Source of the DNA: Lathyrus oleraceus | Taxonomy: Eukaryota; Streptophyta; Magnoliopsida; Fabales; Fabaceae | Assembly: GCF_024323335.1 (NCBI RefSeq) | Contig: NC_066585.1 | Location: 347,130,846 to 347,194,845 of the forward strand | DNA: 64,000 bases | Direction: 5' to 3' | Shown: piece by piece, positions 22,839 to 35,500 of the stretch | Layout of the letters: each line of letters begins with the position of its first letter | Numbering within the stretch: position 1 is the first letter of the stretch | Notes under the pieces: generated by a model | What the model saw: only the letters and a program-made list of their open reading frames with translations | Told to the model about the DNA's origin: nothing | Database searches by the model: none | Position numbers and translations under genes: made by a program

Positions 22839-24075
22839 TGTGGTATTTCAAATTCACAATTAATTTTAAGATTTTGTTACTTAAGAAATGAATTGCGTTA
22901 GTATTCTATAACATTTGAGTAAATTGAACAACTGAATAAATAATAACAATTAAGTAAATTGGAAAAATAAAAAAAACAATGGTTTAGAGAGATGACACAT
23001 GTGATTTATCCAGGTTTGGATGAATGATGGCCTACTCATGTTCCCATTATTATTTTGACTATAAACTTGAGCTTTTATAGGTTATTCCCATGAACCTTGG
23101 TACAATTTAATTCTTAGATTTTAAAAAGGCTTATCCCCAACAAAAAATTAAAGCTTTTACCCCAATTAAGCTAGCAAACCAACTAGACATTTTCCAGGCT
23201 AATCTCAATAACCATACATAAATCTTTCAGCCAAAGTTCTAGAACTAAACAAAGATTTTAAGTATGGTTTATCTCAAGAACAAAACTAAATTTATTAAGA
23301 GTATTTCACTCTTAATATTTATAGCAATAACATGACCCCAATACAATTTCTTTCTCACAAGTAAATTTTCATTCAAAAGCACCAAGGAAACTAAAGTGAA
23401 AGAGAAAATATTTTTAGAAAGGGGGAGAGATAAATTCCAAAGAAATGTGAAACTTCAGAGATTTGGTTTGAAATGAGGAGGAGAGACACCTCCTTTATAT
23501 AGAAGATGAGAGAACTAGAAAATGAAATGATCCATGGGCATTATTAATGACCCAATCGATTGACTCCTTAACCCAATCGATTGGAAGAGCAAAATAATCG
23601 ATTATTCTGGCCCGTTTTGGGATGTTTGGAAAGAGAGTCATTGATGGTCATTAAGACATTGTCATAATCAATTGTACAATTATTTAGGCTTCTTCTAATC
23701 GATTGGCTTAAGTTCTTAATATATTGGGTAGTTCAAAAAAATATTTCCAATCGATTTTCATAAGGTACCAGTCAATTGGGTAGTTTAAAAATGCTTTTAA
23801 AAGGAAGCTGACAGTAAACTAATTAACTGGCTCGAATTTGAAAACATCTTTAAGAGCTTTGATAGTTAAAAAAAGTGTTTTAAGTGTGTGTGAGTTGCCT
23901 TAATATCTTAGGATTTACTCCCTTAATTTTAAAAAAATCTGATCACTCAAACATACACGACCAGATGAGCTTTCACACTTCCTCTCTTTCACAACTATGA
24001 GGCCTTTAAGGTCCTTTGCAGGATACGTAAATCATATACGCACCTCAATGGAATCTTGAGCTTTCTACTAGATGA
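22839..24075 (-). repeat. Partial LTR of copia D (left duplicate)
   Basis: Matches 59997-61233, where it is continuous with the end of a minus-strand copia element. Starts TGTGGTATTTCAAATTCAC. Here it stops at 24075, where an Ogre LTR begins, so its last ~154 bp and the attached element are missing. Contains several CAATCGATTGG-type inverted motifs near 23550-23760. Confidence 0.65.
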
Positions 24076-24082
24076 GGCCTCT
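24070..24082. other. Breakpoint of a large tandem duplication
   Basis: Up to 24075 the sequence equals the flank ending at 61233. From 24076 it equals the Ogre LTR from 48883. Only one base (A) is shared at the joint, which looks like end joining and not homologous exchange. Confidence 0.8.
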
Positions 24083-26643
24083 AATACATGGCATATGAGA
24101 TGAACAAGGGAGGATCAAAATATCTCTTCAATTTCCATAAGCAATCCCTAAGTCAAACATCGATCATAAAGAAGTCAACTGAAAATTCAAGTCAACTTAA
24201 AAAATAACAAATAAATAGCAAATTAATCAGGAAAATTATGAAAAATTAAACTAAATGAGGTGGGGTCAGGACGTCATCATCCCCCAAAATATTTTAAAAA
24301 TAAAGAAAATTGGTACATAAATTAATTAAAATAAAACAGAGGTCAAACCAAAAGTCAATTAATGAGACTAGGTTAGAAATAAATCAAGAATAAATAGTAA
24401 ATTAATCAAGAAAATTATGAAAATTTAAACTAAATAAGTTGGGTTCAGGATATCATCATCCCTAAAAAGACTTTTAAAATAACAAAAATTGGTACGTGAA
24501 TTAATTAAAATAAAACAGAGGTCAAACCGAAAGTCAATTAATGAGACTAGGTTAGAAATAAATCAAGAATAAATAGTAAATTAATCAATAAAATTATGAA
24601 AAACTAAACTAAATAAGGTGGGGTCAGGATATAATCATCCCCCAAAAATATTTTAAAAATATTAAAAATAGGTACGTGAATTAATTAAAATAAAACATAA
24701 GTCAAATTAAAAGTCAACCAACCAAACTGGGTCAAAAATAAATCCAAAATAAATTGAAAATGTGAAATAAAGTTCCAAGAAAAGGTCAGATTGACAATGA
24801 GACAGTGGTTAACCTTCATCCAAAAAATAAAATGCTAACAATAATTTTAAGTCATAAAAATAAAATCAATAAAAAAAAGTGTTTTAAAATGGACCATTTA
24901 GAATAAATAATTAAAATAAAATATTCATATTAAAAAAATACGAAAATAAAAATTATATAAAATTAAATGAAACGTTAAGAAAAGTGAAAAATATTTTTGG
25001 GTAATTTTATGGACAAATAAAATATTTTAAATAAGAAAAAGAAATATGAGAATGGAAGGATTAATGGTGATGAACATGGTAAGCAAGCGTAGATATATCA
25101 AAACATGACCATGGAAGAGATGATTACCTAATGGAAAATAGAAGTGGAATGGAATCTGATATGTGATGAAGTTTTTCCTCCTTGCCACGAAATTCCAATG
25201 CTCCTTTAGGGTTAGGTTTCAGCTTCTTAAATAGGGTGGATTAGGTGTTCTCTTGGGCTTTTTAATAAGTGATTTATCCATAAGAATAAAAGTGTGAAGT
25301 GAGGTGTAAAATGTTGTTATTTTGGGCCAAACTTAAGTGAATGGATGTCCAATGCATGGCCAAAAGAGGTAAAAAAACGTGACTGGTTTGTGCAGCATGC
25401 TTAGAAAATCTGATTGGGCCAGCCAGGCCCAAAATCAACCTAGAAAATCAAGTCATGGTGCCCACTTTAAATGAATGTATCTCTCAAACTATGGATCCAA
25501 ATGAGATGATTCCAAAAAGATGTGAAAGAGGACATGGCAAGGTACGATTGTTGTGAAGAAAGTATTTTCAAATAATGCCTTGAAGTGCAAGAAAACTGGC
25601 CAAGAAGTCTTGACAAATTTTGAAGATTTTGGACTTCGAAATTTTTCTAAGTGTCCTAAAAAAATGTCTCACTTTGACTAAGCATAACTTTCTCAATTCT
25701 AATCCAAATAGAGCAAACTTTATATCTCTAGAAAGCTTAGAACAAGAGGAACGACTTTCATGCTTGATTAATTTTCAAATGGAGCTTTTATCTTGATGCA
25801 AAATGGGCTTAAAGTGAGTGCAACGATCATGAAAACTTGCCCTAAATGGAAAGTCAATCATTTCCAAATTAAGTAACTTTTCCAATTCCTGATTAAATGA
25901 TGAATCCATGATCCAACCTTGATCAAATTTCACATGTAGAATCCCCTAGGCATGGATTTTGAGATTCCACTCTCAAAGAGTCAGGAGTTGACTTTTCTGG
26001 CCTCACAGTTGACTTTTCCCAAACTGTCTGATTCCTGATTCCAATGATCAATTGAAGCACCTCTGGCTCAAATAAAAAGATGATTTTTTGTATGTAGACC
26101 CTTATGGACATATGGAGGCTATGGAAAAGAGTTTCACCCAAAGAATCAGAAATAAACTGATTTTATACCAAACCCTAGTTTTAGGGCAAAATGATCAGGA
26201 ACTGATTGCACTGATTGCCAATGGATCTTTCTGAGATAATTGTGAATCTTCCTAGGCCAAGATGCCTCTCTAATCATGACATGGATGAGCTCCTCTACTT
26301 CCAACCAAATATTGTCTGTTTCAGGTAGCCATGAAACCCTAATTTTTTATTAAATCCAGATGAACACTCTAATAGCTTTGAATCCTTCACTGATGAACTG
26401 AGGACCATAATAAGATACTTGGACCCCCCTGAGACCCTTGAGACTTGTATATTTAGAAAATGAAGTCCAATTCTCAATCTTTCTTTGTGTGGGCTCCTTC
26501 TATTAAGGAGTGATCAAACAAAACCTGATCTCCATGTCACTAATACAGTATACAATAAGTATGACCTAATATGATGCTAATGAAGTGTAAAACATAATCC
26601 CATGCTTCCAGGAAAAATGAAGGGTAAATTTTGGGGTATTACA
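24076..26643 (-). repeat. 3' LTR of Ogre B, truncated at the duplication joint
   Basis: Corresponds to 48883-51415 of the 5' LTR and ends GGGGTATTACA at 26643. About 1.45 kb of its far end is missing. The adjoining internal sequence (AGGGCAGC on the minus strand) is the polypurine tract. Confidence 0.88.
24232..24770. repeat. 179-bp tandem repeat, 3 units, inside the Ogre LTR
   Basis: The anchor AAATTATG ends at 24240, 24419 and 24598, a 179-base step. Units include TAAACTAAATAAGGTGGGGT and GGTCAAACCAAAAGTCAA-like sequence. The 5' LTR has the same array (anchors end at 49047, 49227, 49406), while the LTR fragment at 2580-5598 has one unit. Confidence 0.8.
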
Positions 26644-26749
26644 GCTGCCCTATTCAATCAACTGGAAACCCGAAAGGAAGATAGCAACGACTTTCTCACT
26701 TTCGAGGTATCAAGTGATTGAATACGATAAAAGCCCGAAAATTTACACT

Positions 26750-28210
26750 GAAGTGAAAAAATGAAGTAACAATGCCTGTCAGAATCGGCCAAGAGGTGGT
26801 CTTGAAAAAGAATCCGTCTGGTACGGTGAGAGTCGGTTTGAACACCAAAATAAGGAATGTTAGCCTGAATACTAAAATAAATGGTAACACAGAAATAACA
26901 ATGGCCTGAATGCCGCTCATCAATCTGAATACTGGAAATGACTTCGATCTGAGCATCGGACAATACTTGATTATCAAACATCGGTCTGAACACTGGGAAA
27001 CTGGCCTGAATGCCACTTCGGTCTGAATACCGGAAAACTGGCCTGAATGCCACAAGTTGCATCGACCTGAATGTCGGAAACTTCTTCGATCTGAACATCG
27101 GAAGATATTAGATTATCAAACATCGATCTGAACACCGGGAAACTGGCCTGAATGCCACTTCGGTCTAAATACCGGAAAACTGGCCTGAATGCCACAAGTT
27201 GCATCGACCTGAATGTCGGAAACTTCTTTGATCTGAACATCAGAAAACTGGCCTGAATGCCACTTCGGTCTGAATACCGGAAACTTTCATGCCTGTCAGC
27301 ATCGGCAGAAATAGGGAAAATGATAATTGAGGCGGTGTGTGGGCCAACGACCCCTGCTGGGAATAATAAAGATAAGCCATGAACAATCTTCAGTCTGAGT
27401 ACTGGAAACAACTTCTGGCTTATCACTTGGGATACCGAGAACGCCTAATGCTTTACATGCGTATGTTTGAATTTTTCAATGGCGCAATGCTCCATGAAAA
27501 TGGAAATGCTACGCAATTTGGAAGGATGCAATGCAATATGATTCTACATAGAGGGATGCGAAATGCTTGATTAGAGAGAACGCCAAGTTGAGGCAAGGAA
27601 TTCTGCTGGGGAAATGATCACCATCTTTTGGACCCTGGCAAGGCTGTTGGAGATGCACAGCACAAAGAATTCTGTGGGGAAATGACCCGCCACACGGTGT
27701 TCTGGAAATTAACAAAATACCGAGGCTCTGACTGGGGAGAGAATGGCACTGAAAACTTGCTGCTGAGGAAAGCGACAGTGGTTCTGGCAACCATAATCTG
27801 CGAGAGAGACAACTCAGCAGGGGAAGCAAAATCTGATACGGTACCGAGATTCTGCTTCAAGGAAAGATACCATGGGTCTAGCGTCGAGATCATCGATCTG
27901 GCATCGAACTCTAAGGAGCAGCCGCTTATGCTGGAAAGATATAGTCTGGCACTGTCAACTCCGCTGGGGATATACAGTCTGACACTGTCAACTCCGCTGG
28001 GGATATACAGTCTGACACTGTCGACTCTGCTGGTGAATGTATAATCTGAAACAAATGCTTGGGGAAGTACAACAGTGAGAGCCTGCTGGGGATTGAAGAA
28101 TCCAACGCTCGAACCAGCTCTGCAGGGATAAGATACCAAATTCCAACTGTTGAGGAAAAACATCCGCGATCATTTGATGGGGACCTTAAGGAAATGCCCC
28201 GAGTGTACCT
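26750..28210 (-). repeat. Ogre B 3' region: chain of small hairpins and tandem repeats
   Basis: Noncoding region between integrase and 3' LTR. It holds a 141-bp repeat (27003, 27144, partial 27250) made of shorter sub-units, and a 33-bp repeat (about 27940-28045, three units). Almost every sub-unit is a short inverted repeat around a CTGAAT/CTGAAC/CTGGC-like loop: GGC/GCC at 26903 and 27003, CGAT/ATCG at 26945 and 27087, CGGT/ACCG at 27019, CGAC/GTCG at 27063, TGAT/ATCA at 27229, CAGT/ACTG at 27391, GGTT/AACC at 27780, ACAGT/ACTGT at 27974. Apparent reading frames here on either strand are products of the repeats. Repeat-rich 3' regions are known in Ogre elements. Confidence 0.8.
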
Positions 28211-28749
28211 GTTCTGAATAGACGATCCAAAGCACTTAAAATTTACAGCAATTTTCAATGTTTATTAAGCACGTACCTGTAAAGCTCTTATGTTTCATGA
28301 TGCAATGTTTATCAAAAATTCGGACGTCATTTTTGCAAACAAAACAGTAAAATGAAAATGAACACAGAGATGTACTATATAACATGATTTTATTCATTGA
28401 GTGGCCTCTGAATAGGTATTTACATCAGGAAGCAATCCCTGGAAAGAGGTAATTGCACAACAGATAAAAACAGAAATTAATCTAATGGCAATGTGAAATG
28501 GATTTCTATCGGGTTCCAATTCTGCTATGATTCGCTCGTCTTCGAGGTCCTCCAGATGATCAACTTTTCGAAAAAGGTGATTGGACTGTTTCCTATCCTT
28601 CGGAATTTTCCGGTTATCGACACGAGATGGTATTCAGAACTACTCAGAACGCAGCCATTCGCTTAATCCCTAACTTTTGCCTGGATCGCCCTTTCGGGTT
28701 TTCAATCCACCGGGATACCCATTTTTGCCTAAGTTGCCCTTTCAGGTTT
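28211..28749 (-). other. Ogre B noncoding sequence after integrase
   Basis: No reading frame of note. It lies just downstream (minus strand) of the integrase stop and before the hairpin region. A similar stretch with the Pro/Gly-like degenerate repeat CCTTTTCAGGTTTT...CC is seen at the same place in element C (41450-41520). Confidence 0.6.
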
Positions 28750-31700
28750 TCAACTTACGAGGTGTACAATCTTTTCATTTTTTACTAAGTTCACAGGGGA
28801 AGTGAAGTTTTCACCATCCATAGTTGCAAGCATTAAGGCTCCACCATCAAAAACCTTGGTGATAATATACGGTCCATCATAGTTAGGAGTCCACTTGCCC
28901 CTGTGATCTGTCTGAGGAGGAAGGATCCTTTTCAACACCAAATCTCCGACTTGGAAGCATCGAGGACGCACTTTCTGATCAAAGGCGCTCTTCATGCGAC
29001 TCTGATACAACTGCCCATGACAAATGGCTGCCATTCGCTTCTCTTCGATAAGACTCAACTCATTGAACCTTGTCTGAATCCATTCAGCTTCGTCTAACTT
29101 GACATCCAACATGACTCTTAGAGAAGGAATCTCCACTTCAACAGGTAGGATTGCTTCCATACCATACACAAGGTAATAAGGGGTTGCCCCGGTCGATGTA
29201 CGTACTGAAGTACGGTACCCATGCAAGGCGAAGGGTAGCATCTCATGCCAATCTCTGTACGTAACGACCATCTTCTGCACAATCTTCTTTATGTTCTTAT
29301 TTGCTGCCTCAACAGCATCGTTCATCTTAGGACGATAAGGGGAAGAGTTGTGATGTTGAATGTTGAAGTTCTTGCACAACTCTTTCATCATTTTGTTATT
29401 GAGATTAGAACCATTATCAGTAATGATTCTTTCGGGGATCCCATAACGACAAATGATTTCTTTCTTAATGAATCGGGCAACCACATGTTTGGTGACCTTC
29501 GCAAATGACGTTGCTTCGACCCATTTGGTGAAATAGTCAATGGCAACAAGGATGAAGTGATGCCCATTGGAAGCAGTCGGCTCAATCTTTCCAAGCAAAC
29601 GGCCACGACAAAGACATCACATTCAGAGGATTTGGCGGCACATGCACCTTGTCAGCATAAATCTGGCATTTATGACACTTCCGAGCATATTTGAAACAAT
29701 CAGATTCCATGTTCATCCAGTAATAACGTGCTCTCAACAATTTCTTAGCCATTGCATGTCCGCCGGCATTAGTACCGAAGGAGCCTTCATGAACTTCCTG
29801 CATTAACATGTCCGCTTCGTGTCTATCCACGCATCTGAGCAAAACCATGTCGAAGTTCCTCTTATACAGCACATCGTCTTTGTTCAAGAAGAAACTGCCT
29901 GCCAATCTTCTCAAAGTCTTTCTATCATTGTTGGATGCCCCTGCAGGGTACTCTTGATTCTTCAGAAAGCACTTGATGTCATGATACCAGGGCTTGTCAT
30001 CAACTACCAGTTCAGCAGCAAACACATACGCGGCCCTATCAAGGCGCATAACATCGATCTTGGGAACATAGTTCCAACGAATCACCTTGATCATGGAGGA
30101 TAGAGTAGCAAGAGCATCTGCCATCTGGTTCTCATCACGAGGTATATGATACAGTTTTACTGTTGTGAAGAAAGTCAACAGTCTTCTCGTGTAATCTCTG
30201 TAGGGGACCAAATTAGGCTGGAGAGTATTCCAATCACCATTCACTTGATTGATCACTAGAGTTGAATCTCCGACGATGTCCAGAGCCTTGATTCTCAAAT
30301 CAATGGCTTGCTCAATACCCAAGATACAGGCTTCATACTCAGCTTCATTATTGGTGCACTCAAAAGTCAGACGAGCGGTGAAAGGCATGTGGGCACCTTT
30401 CAGAGTGGTAATGACATTACCAATTCCACTTTCTTTTGCATTGACGGCCCCATCAAACATTAAAGTCCACTTTTCATCTGGATCAGGTCCCTCCTCAACA
30501 ACTGACTCTTCACAGTCTTTCATCTTGAGGAACATGATGTCTTCATCCGGAAAATCAAACTTCATCGGCTCATAATCATCAATCGGCTGCTGAGCAAGAT
30601 AGTCTGACAGAATACTCCCTTTGATGGCTTTCTGGGATGTATACTGGATGTCGTACTCTGTCAGTACCATTTGCCAACGAGCAACCCTTTCGGTGAGAGA
30701 TGGTTTCTCAAATATATACTTGACTGGATCCATTTTGGAGATCAGTAAGGTCGTGTGAGTCAGCATGTATTGTCTCAATCGCTTAGCAGCCCATGCAAGT
30801 GCACAACATGTCTTTTCAAGCATTGAGTATCTCGACTTGCAATCTGTGAATTTTTTACTCAAGTAGTAGATGGCATGCTCTTTCCTACCTGTCTCGTCGT
30901 GTTGACCGAGAACACAACCCATGGAATTATCAAGTACTGTCAAATACATAATCAACGGTCTCCCTGGGACTGGAGGCATAAGGATTGGAGGATTCTGCAA
31001 ATACTCTTTTATCTTCTCGAAAGCCCTTTGGCAATCATCATACCACTTGATAGCCTGATCTTTTCTCAACAATTTGAATATTGGCTCACACGTGGCTGTT
31101 AGGTGAGAGATGAACCTTGCAATGTAGTTCAACCTTCCTAAGAAACCACGGACTTATTTTTCTGTTCTTGGCTCAGGCATTTCTTGTATCGCTTTTACTT
31201 TGGCCAGATCCACCTCAATCCCTTTTTCACTAACAATAAAACCCAGCAGTTTTCCAAATCTCACCCCAAAAGTACACTTGTTCGGACTAAGCCTCAACTT
31301 GAATTTCCTCAAACGCTCAAACAATTTTTGCAAATTCACCAGATGTTCTTCTTCCTTCTGAGATTTGGCAATCATATCATCAACATAAACCTCAATTTCA
31401 TGATGAATCATATCATGGAAAAGAGTTACCATAGCTCGTTGATATGTTGCCCTAGCATTTTTCAGACCAAACGGCATCACCTTGTAGCAGAAGGTGCCCC
31501 ATGGGGTTATGAAAGTTGTCTTCTCCATGTCTTCTGGTGCCATCATAATTTGGTTATAGCCAGAAAAACCATCCATGAAGGAGAATACTGAGAACTGAGC
31601 CGTGTTATCCACCAAAACATCGATGTGAGGTAATGAGAAATCATCTTTAGGACTAGCTCTGTTCAGATCCTGGTAGACAACACACATTCGTACCTTTCCA

Positions 31701-32213
31701 TCCTTCTTAGGTACTGGAACGATATTTGCAACCCATGGCGGATAATTTGTAACCGCTAGAAACCCTGCATCCAACTGTTTTTGCACTTCTTCCTTTATCT
31801 TGACAGCCATCTCTGGTCTTGTTCTTCTGAGCTTCTGCTTGACCGGAGGACAATCCTCTTTGAGAGGTAAACGGTGTACCACAACGTCTGTGTCAAGCCC
31901 TGGCATGTCCTGATAAGACCAAGCGAAGATGTCAACATACTCTTGCAGCAATTCAATCATCCCTTTCTTCACATTATCTTCCAAAGCAACCCCTATCTTG
32001 ATTTCTCTCTTGGCATCCTCGGTGCCGAGATTAATCACTTCAACAGACTCTTGATGCGGTTGAGTGACCCTTTCCTCCTGTTTTAATAACCTGGCAAGTT
32101 CTTCAGGGAGTTCACAGTCTTCATCACCCTCTTCTTCAGCTTGAAAGATTGGATTTTCAAAGTCGAAGCGAGCCATAGCAGAATTGTTATCAATAGGATC
32201 CGGTGACGTGCAT
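28750..32213 (-). pseudogene. pol: Ogre B pol exon: RT, RNase H, second RNase H, integrase
   Basis: Coding starts at the splice acceptor (32213). RT covers about 31900-31160 with the catalytic YVDD at 31376-31387. RNase H follows (MYLTVLDNSMGCVLGQHDE, about 31060-30610). A second, archaeal-type RNase H lies at about 30480-30090 (MFDGAVNAKESGIG, TNNEAEYEA, GDSTLV, RDENQMADALA), the mark of the Tat/Ogre branch. The integrase zinc finger is at about 29800-29670 (CHKC) and the DDE core has Asp at 29536-29538, Asp at 29416-29418 and Glu at 29308-29310, followed by a GPY/F-like end (GPYIITKVF). Damage: one in-frame TAA near 31154-31156 between RT and RNase H, and a short frame-shifting deletion near 29595-29600 between the zinc finger and the core. 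Otherwise open. Confidence 0.93.
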
Positions 32214-32542
32214 CTGCATGAGTGATGGTATGTGCTTATGAGTGTGAACAAGAAGTGGAAACTAAACAAAACATTGCCAAATGTATATTATTTTTTATAT
32301 ATATTTTTTATTTTTGAAAACTGCAAAAATAGAAATACAGTGAACACAATATTTGAATGCAAAAAGACGTCCTTTATTTATGATAAAAAATGCAGGTATC
32401 CACATAGATGAGCCCTACAATGAGTCATTACGCCCTAGGCGGAACGTAAGACTTGGATATGCATGAATAAACAAAGAAAATTACTCTTCAAGAAGAGTGG
32501 CTTGGATAATCTCTTCAGAAGACCAATTGCGGAGTACTTCAC
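32214..32542 (-). other. Predicted intron between Ogre protease and RT exons
   Basis: On the minus strand the donor is CTGG|GTGAAGT (intron starts at 32542) and the acceptor is CATGCAG|ATGCACG (intron ends at 32214): 329 bp, GT...AG. Unspliced, the gag-protease frame stops two bases after the junction. Spliced, a Gly codon is completed across the joint and the reading runs into CTSPDPIDNNSAMARF of the RT frame. An intron in this place is established for pea Ogre elements. The exact sites here are my prediction. Confidence 0.8.
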
Positions 32543-35500
32543 CCAGGACCCTTGGACGCACCCATGACGCAATCATTATCCCTATCTTCTTCGTTGATTG
32601 CAGAGATATGGCCGTACTGAATGATGCCAGCACTGGAGAAAGTAATCAGCCCCTGACGAGTCTGAGGCGTTGAAGTTGTATAAGTCAATGCCGGTTGATA
32701 CCCAATCCCAAACTTGTCTTCCTTTACAGGTAAATCCAACAGACGTCCCCAACCGGGAGCAACACCTGAATTTACCAAGGCTTGTGCCTGCTTGAAGGAC
32801 GACAAAGATGCACCTGCTTCAACCTCTTCCATTGGAGCTGCATCCTTGACTTGAACTGCCTCAAAGGCCTGACATAGGGTCTCATGAATCTCACCTTCTA
32901 CCTCTACATACTTGAATGTAGACAGGTTACTGACCAGAATATCCTCCTCACCACAGACAGTGATAATTCTTCTGTTGATCGGGAACTTGATCTTCTGATG
33001 CAAGGTCGAGGAGACTGCCCCAGCATTGTGGATCCAAGGATGACCCAGCAAGCAACTATACGAAGGACTGATATCCATCACATAGAATACAGTGTTAAAG
33101 GTTTGTGATCCAATCTGAATTGGCAATTCTACCTCTCCGAACACCGACCTCTTAGAACCATCGAAGGCTCTTACCACAAGATCGGAAGGCTTCAAGATCA
33201 AACCTTCTACATCTAACCTTGACAGGGATCTCTTGGGTAGCACATTGAGAGAGGAACCTGTATCCACCAGAACATGGGATAGCACAGTGTCTTTACACTC
33301 CATCGAGATGTGCAAAGCCTTGTTATGATCGCGTCCAGCTGGCGTCAAGTCAGAATCAGTAAAACCCAACCCGTTGCTTGTATGAACATTTGCAACGATC
33401 CCTTCTAGTTGGTTCACTGAGATCTCCTGAGGCACATATGCAGCATTAAGGACCTTCAGGAGTGCCTCCCTGTGTGCCTCCGAACACAGCAGGAGTGAGA
33501 GAATAGATATCTTGGATGGCGTCTGAATCAACTGATCGACTATCTTGCAATCGCTTTTCTTTATAATTCTCAAAAGTTCATTCACATCCTTCGCAAAAGC
33601 AGGTTCAGAGCCAGCCTGTGGTGCAGAGGTACCCTCATTCACAACTGGCTTGCCTTTGGCCTTCGCCGCGGCGTCAGCACTATCAGGTCGGGTAACCGGT
33701 GGTGAGAACAGTCTACCACTTCTGGTGAATCGCCCGATTCCACCAACATTATCCACTACGGGATCTTTTACCTCAACTCCAGGTTCAGACTTCTGATCTT
33801 GCACCTCGTCTCCTTTCAGTGGCTGCCCCACTCCATGATCGTGCGTGTACACACTCCCCCCGTAATGCCAAGGAATGGCCCTTTCGCTAGTGAAAGGTAA
33901 AGGACCAGGGGTCGTGATGGTCGTAGTGGATTGATGCAGTTGCACGGGTGGTACCGGTTGCGCTATTGGCAAACTGATATGAGCGGTCGGGTAGAAAATT
34001 GTGATAGTGGCAACGTCACAGTCATACTCAGAAATCTCATTCATTGGAGTACAAACATCCGAAACATCGGAATCAAGTTCAGCAAGTACATCAGAATCAA
34101 ACACCATGTTTGGAATATCAGCAACAGCATCAGAAAAATTAATCACATCAGCAGGAACAACATTTGTAAATTCTTCAGCATCTTCAGGAAAGAGAGGATC
34201 AACATCTGCATTCTCAACAACCCCTTCAATAACCCCTTCAACAGGCCTTTGGGCAGATAAGTCTTCAGCTTGGAGGATACCATCGTCAAGCAAGGCCTGG
34301 ATACCCTGCTGCAGCTTCACACAACCCCCACTCTGTGCAACACAACCCAAACAACCGCTCCCACAGCCGGGGAAAACATCTGCCTTTAGCAAGTATTCTT
34401 TGATTTCTAACAGCGGAGTCTTCAACTCCAACACCTCCTTGACTAGTTTGACTTCTCCTTCAACCATGTTAACATTTGCTCTACCATGTTGCGGCATAGG
34501 ATTGTTGACAACATTAGGAGCCGGCGCAAAGTTAATGGCCTTTGAATCAATAAGGTCCTGAACTACGTGCTTAAAAGCTTTGCAGTTCTCAATAGTGTGT
34601 CCAGGTGCCCCAGAGTGGAAATTACACCTAGCATTGGCGTCATAACCCATTGGAAGCCTGTCAACGGGAGGAGCCAAAGTGTGTAACTGCACAAGTTGCA
34701 AATGTTGAAGGTTGGGAAGCAACTGGGCATACGACATCGGAAGAGTGTCGAAACGCCTATCCATCATCCTCTGTCTCTGTTGATAAGCAGGTCTGTTACC
34801 CTGTTGTTGTTGGTATTGATTTTGTTGACGTTGAGGTTGTTGTTGTTGCACTGGTGTTGGAGCCGGAATGGTCACTGCTGCAACATAAGGTTGTTGATGG
34901 TAATTCTGAAAGTTATTCCTCCGGTTACCCCTGTTCTGATAAGAAGATATGGCATTTGCATCCCCTTTTCTCCTCTTCTGTCCTCCTAAGAACGGCTTCT
35001 TTGACCCCGAAGATGATCCAACCCCATTTTGGATCTTACATGTCTTCAAGTAGTTCTCCACCCTCTCATCGGTAGAGACCACACCAGCAAAATTCGAGGC
35101 GTTGCAACCCACCAGACGCTCCAAATAAGATCCAGGCAGTGTGTTCATAAACATGTTGGCCATCTCTTTTTCCAACATCGGAGGCTGAACACGGGAAGCC
35201 AACTCTCTCCAGCGTTGAGCATACTCTTTGAAGCACTCGTTGCTCTTGAGAGACAGATTCTGGAGCTAAGTTCTGTCAGGTGCCATATCCGCATTGTACT
35301 GATATTGCTTCACAAAGGCCTCAACCAAGTCTCTCCAGCAGCGAATATGGGCTCTGTCCAGCCTCATATACCACTCCAAGGATGCCCCAGCTAGGCTGTC
35401 TTGGAAGAAGTACATGAGCAGCTTCTCATCATCAGAATACGCGATCATCTTGCGGAAGTAAGCTTGTACATGAGTCTTCAGGCAAGAGTTGCCATTGTAC

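Noticed and set aside
26900..27300. Regular short repeats suggesting a CRISPR array
   Set aside because: This is a plant nuclear repeat region; units are nested with unequal spacing, and there are no unique spacers of constant length and no cas genes.
27628..28044. 138-codon plus-strand frame in the Ogre 3' region
   Set aside because: It is antisense to the element and its C-terminal repeats are just the 33-bp tandem repeat; no domain is visible.
34001..34561. 186-codon Ser/Thr-rich plus-strand frame
   Set aside because: It is a shadow of the gag-protease exon on the opposite strand.
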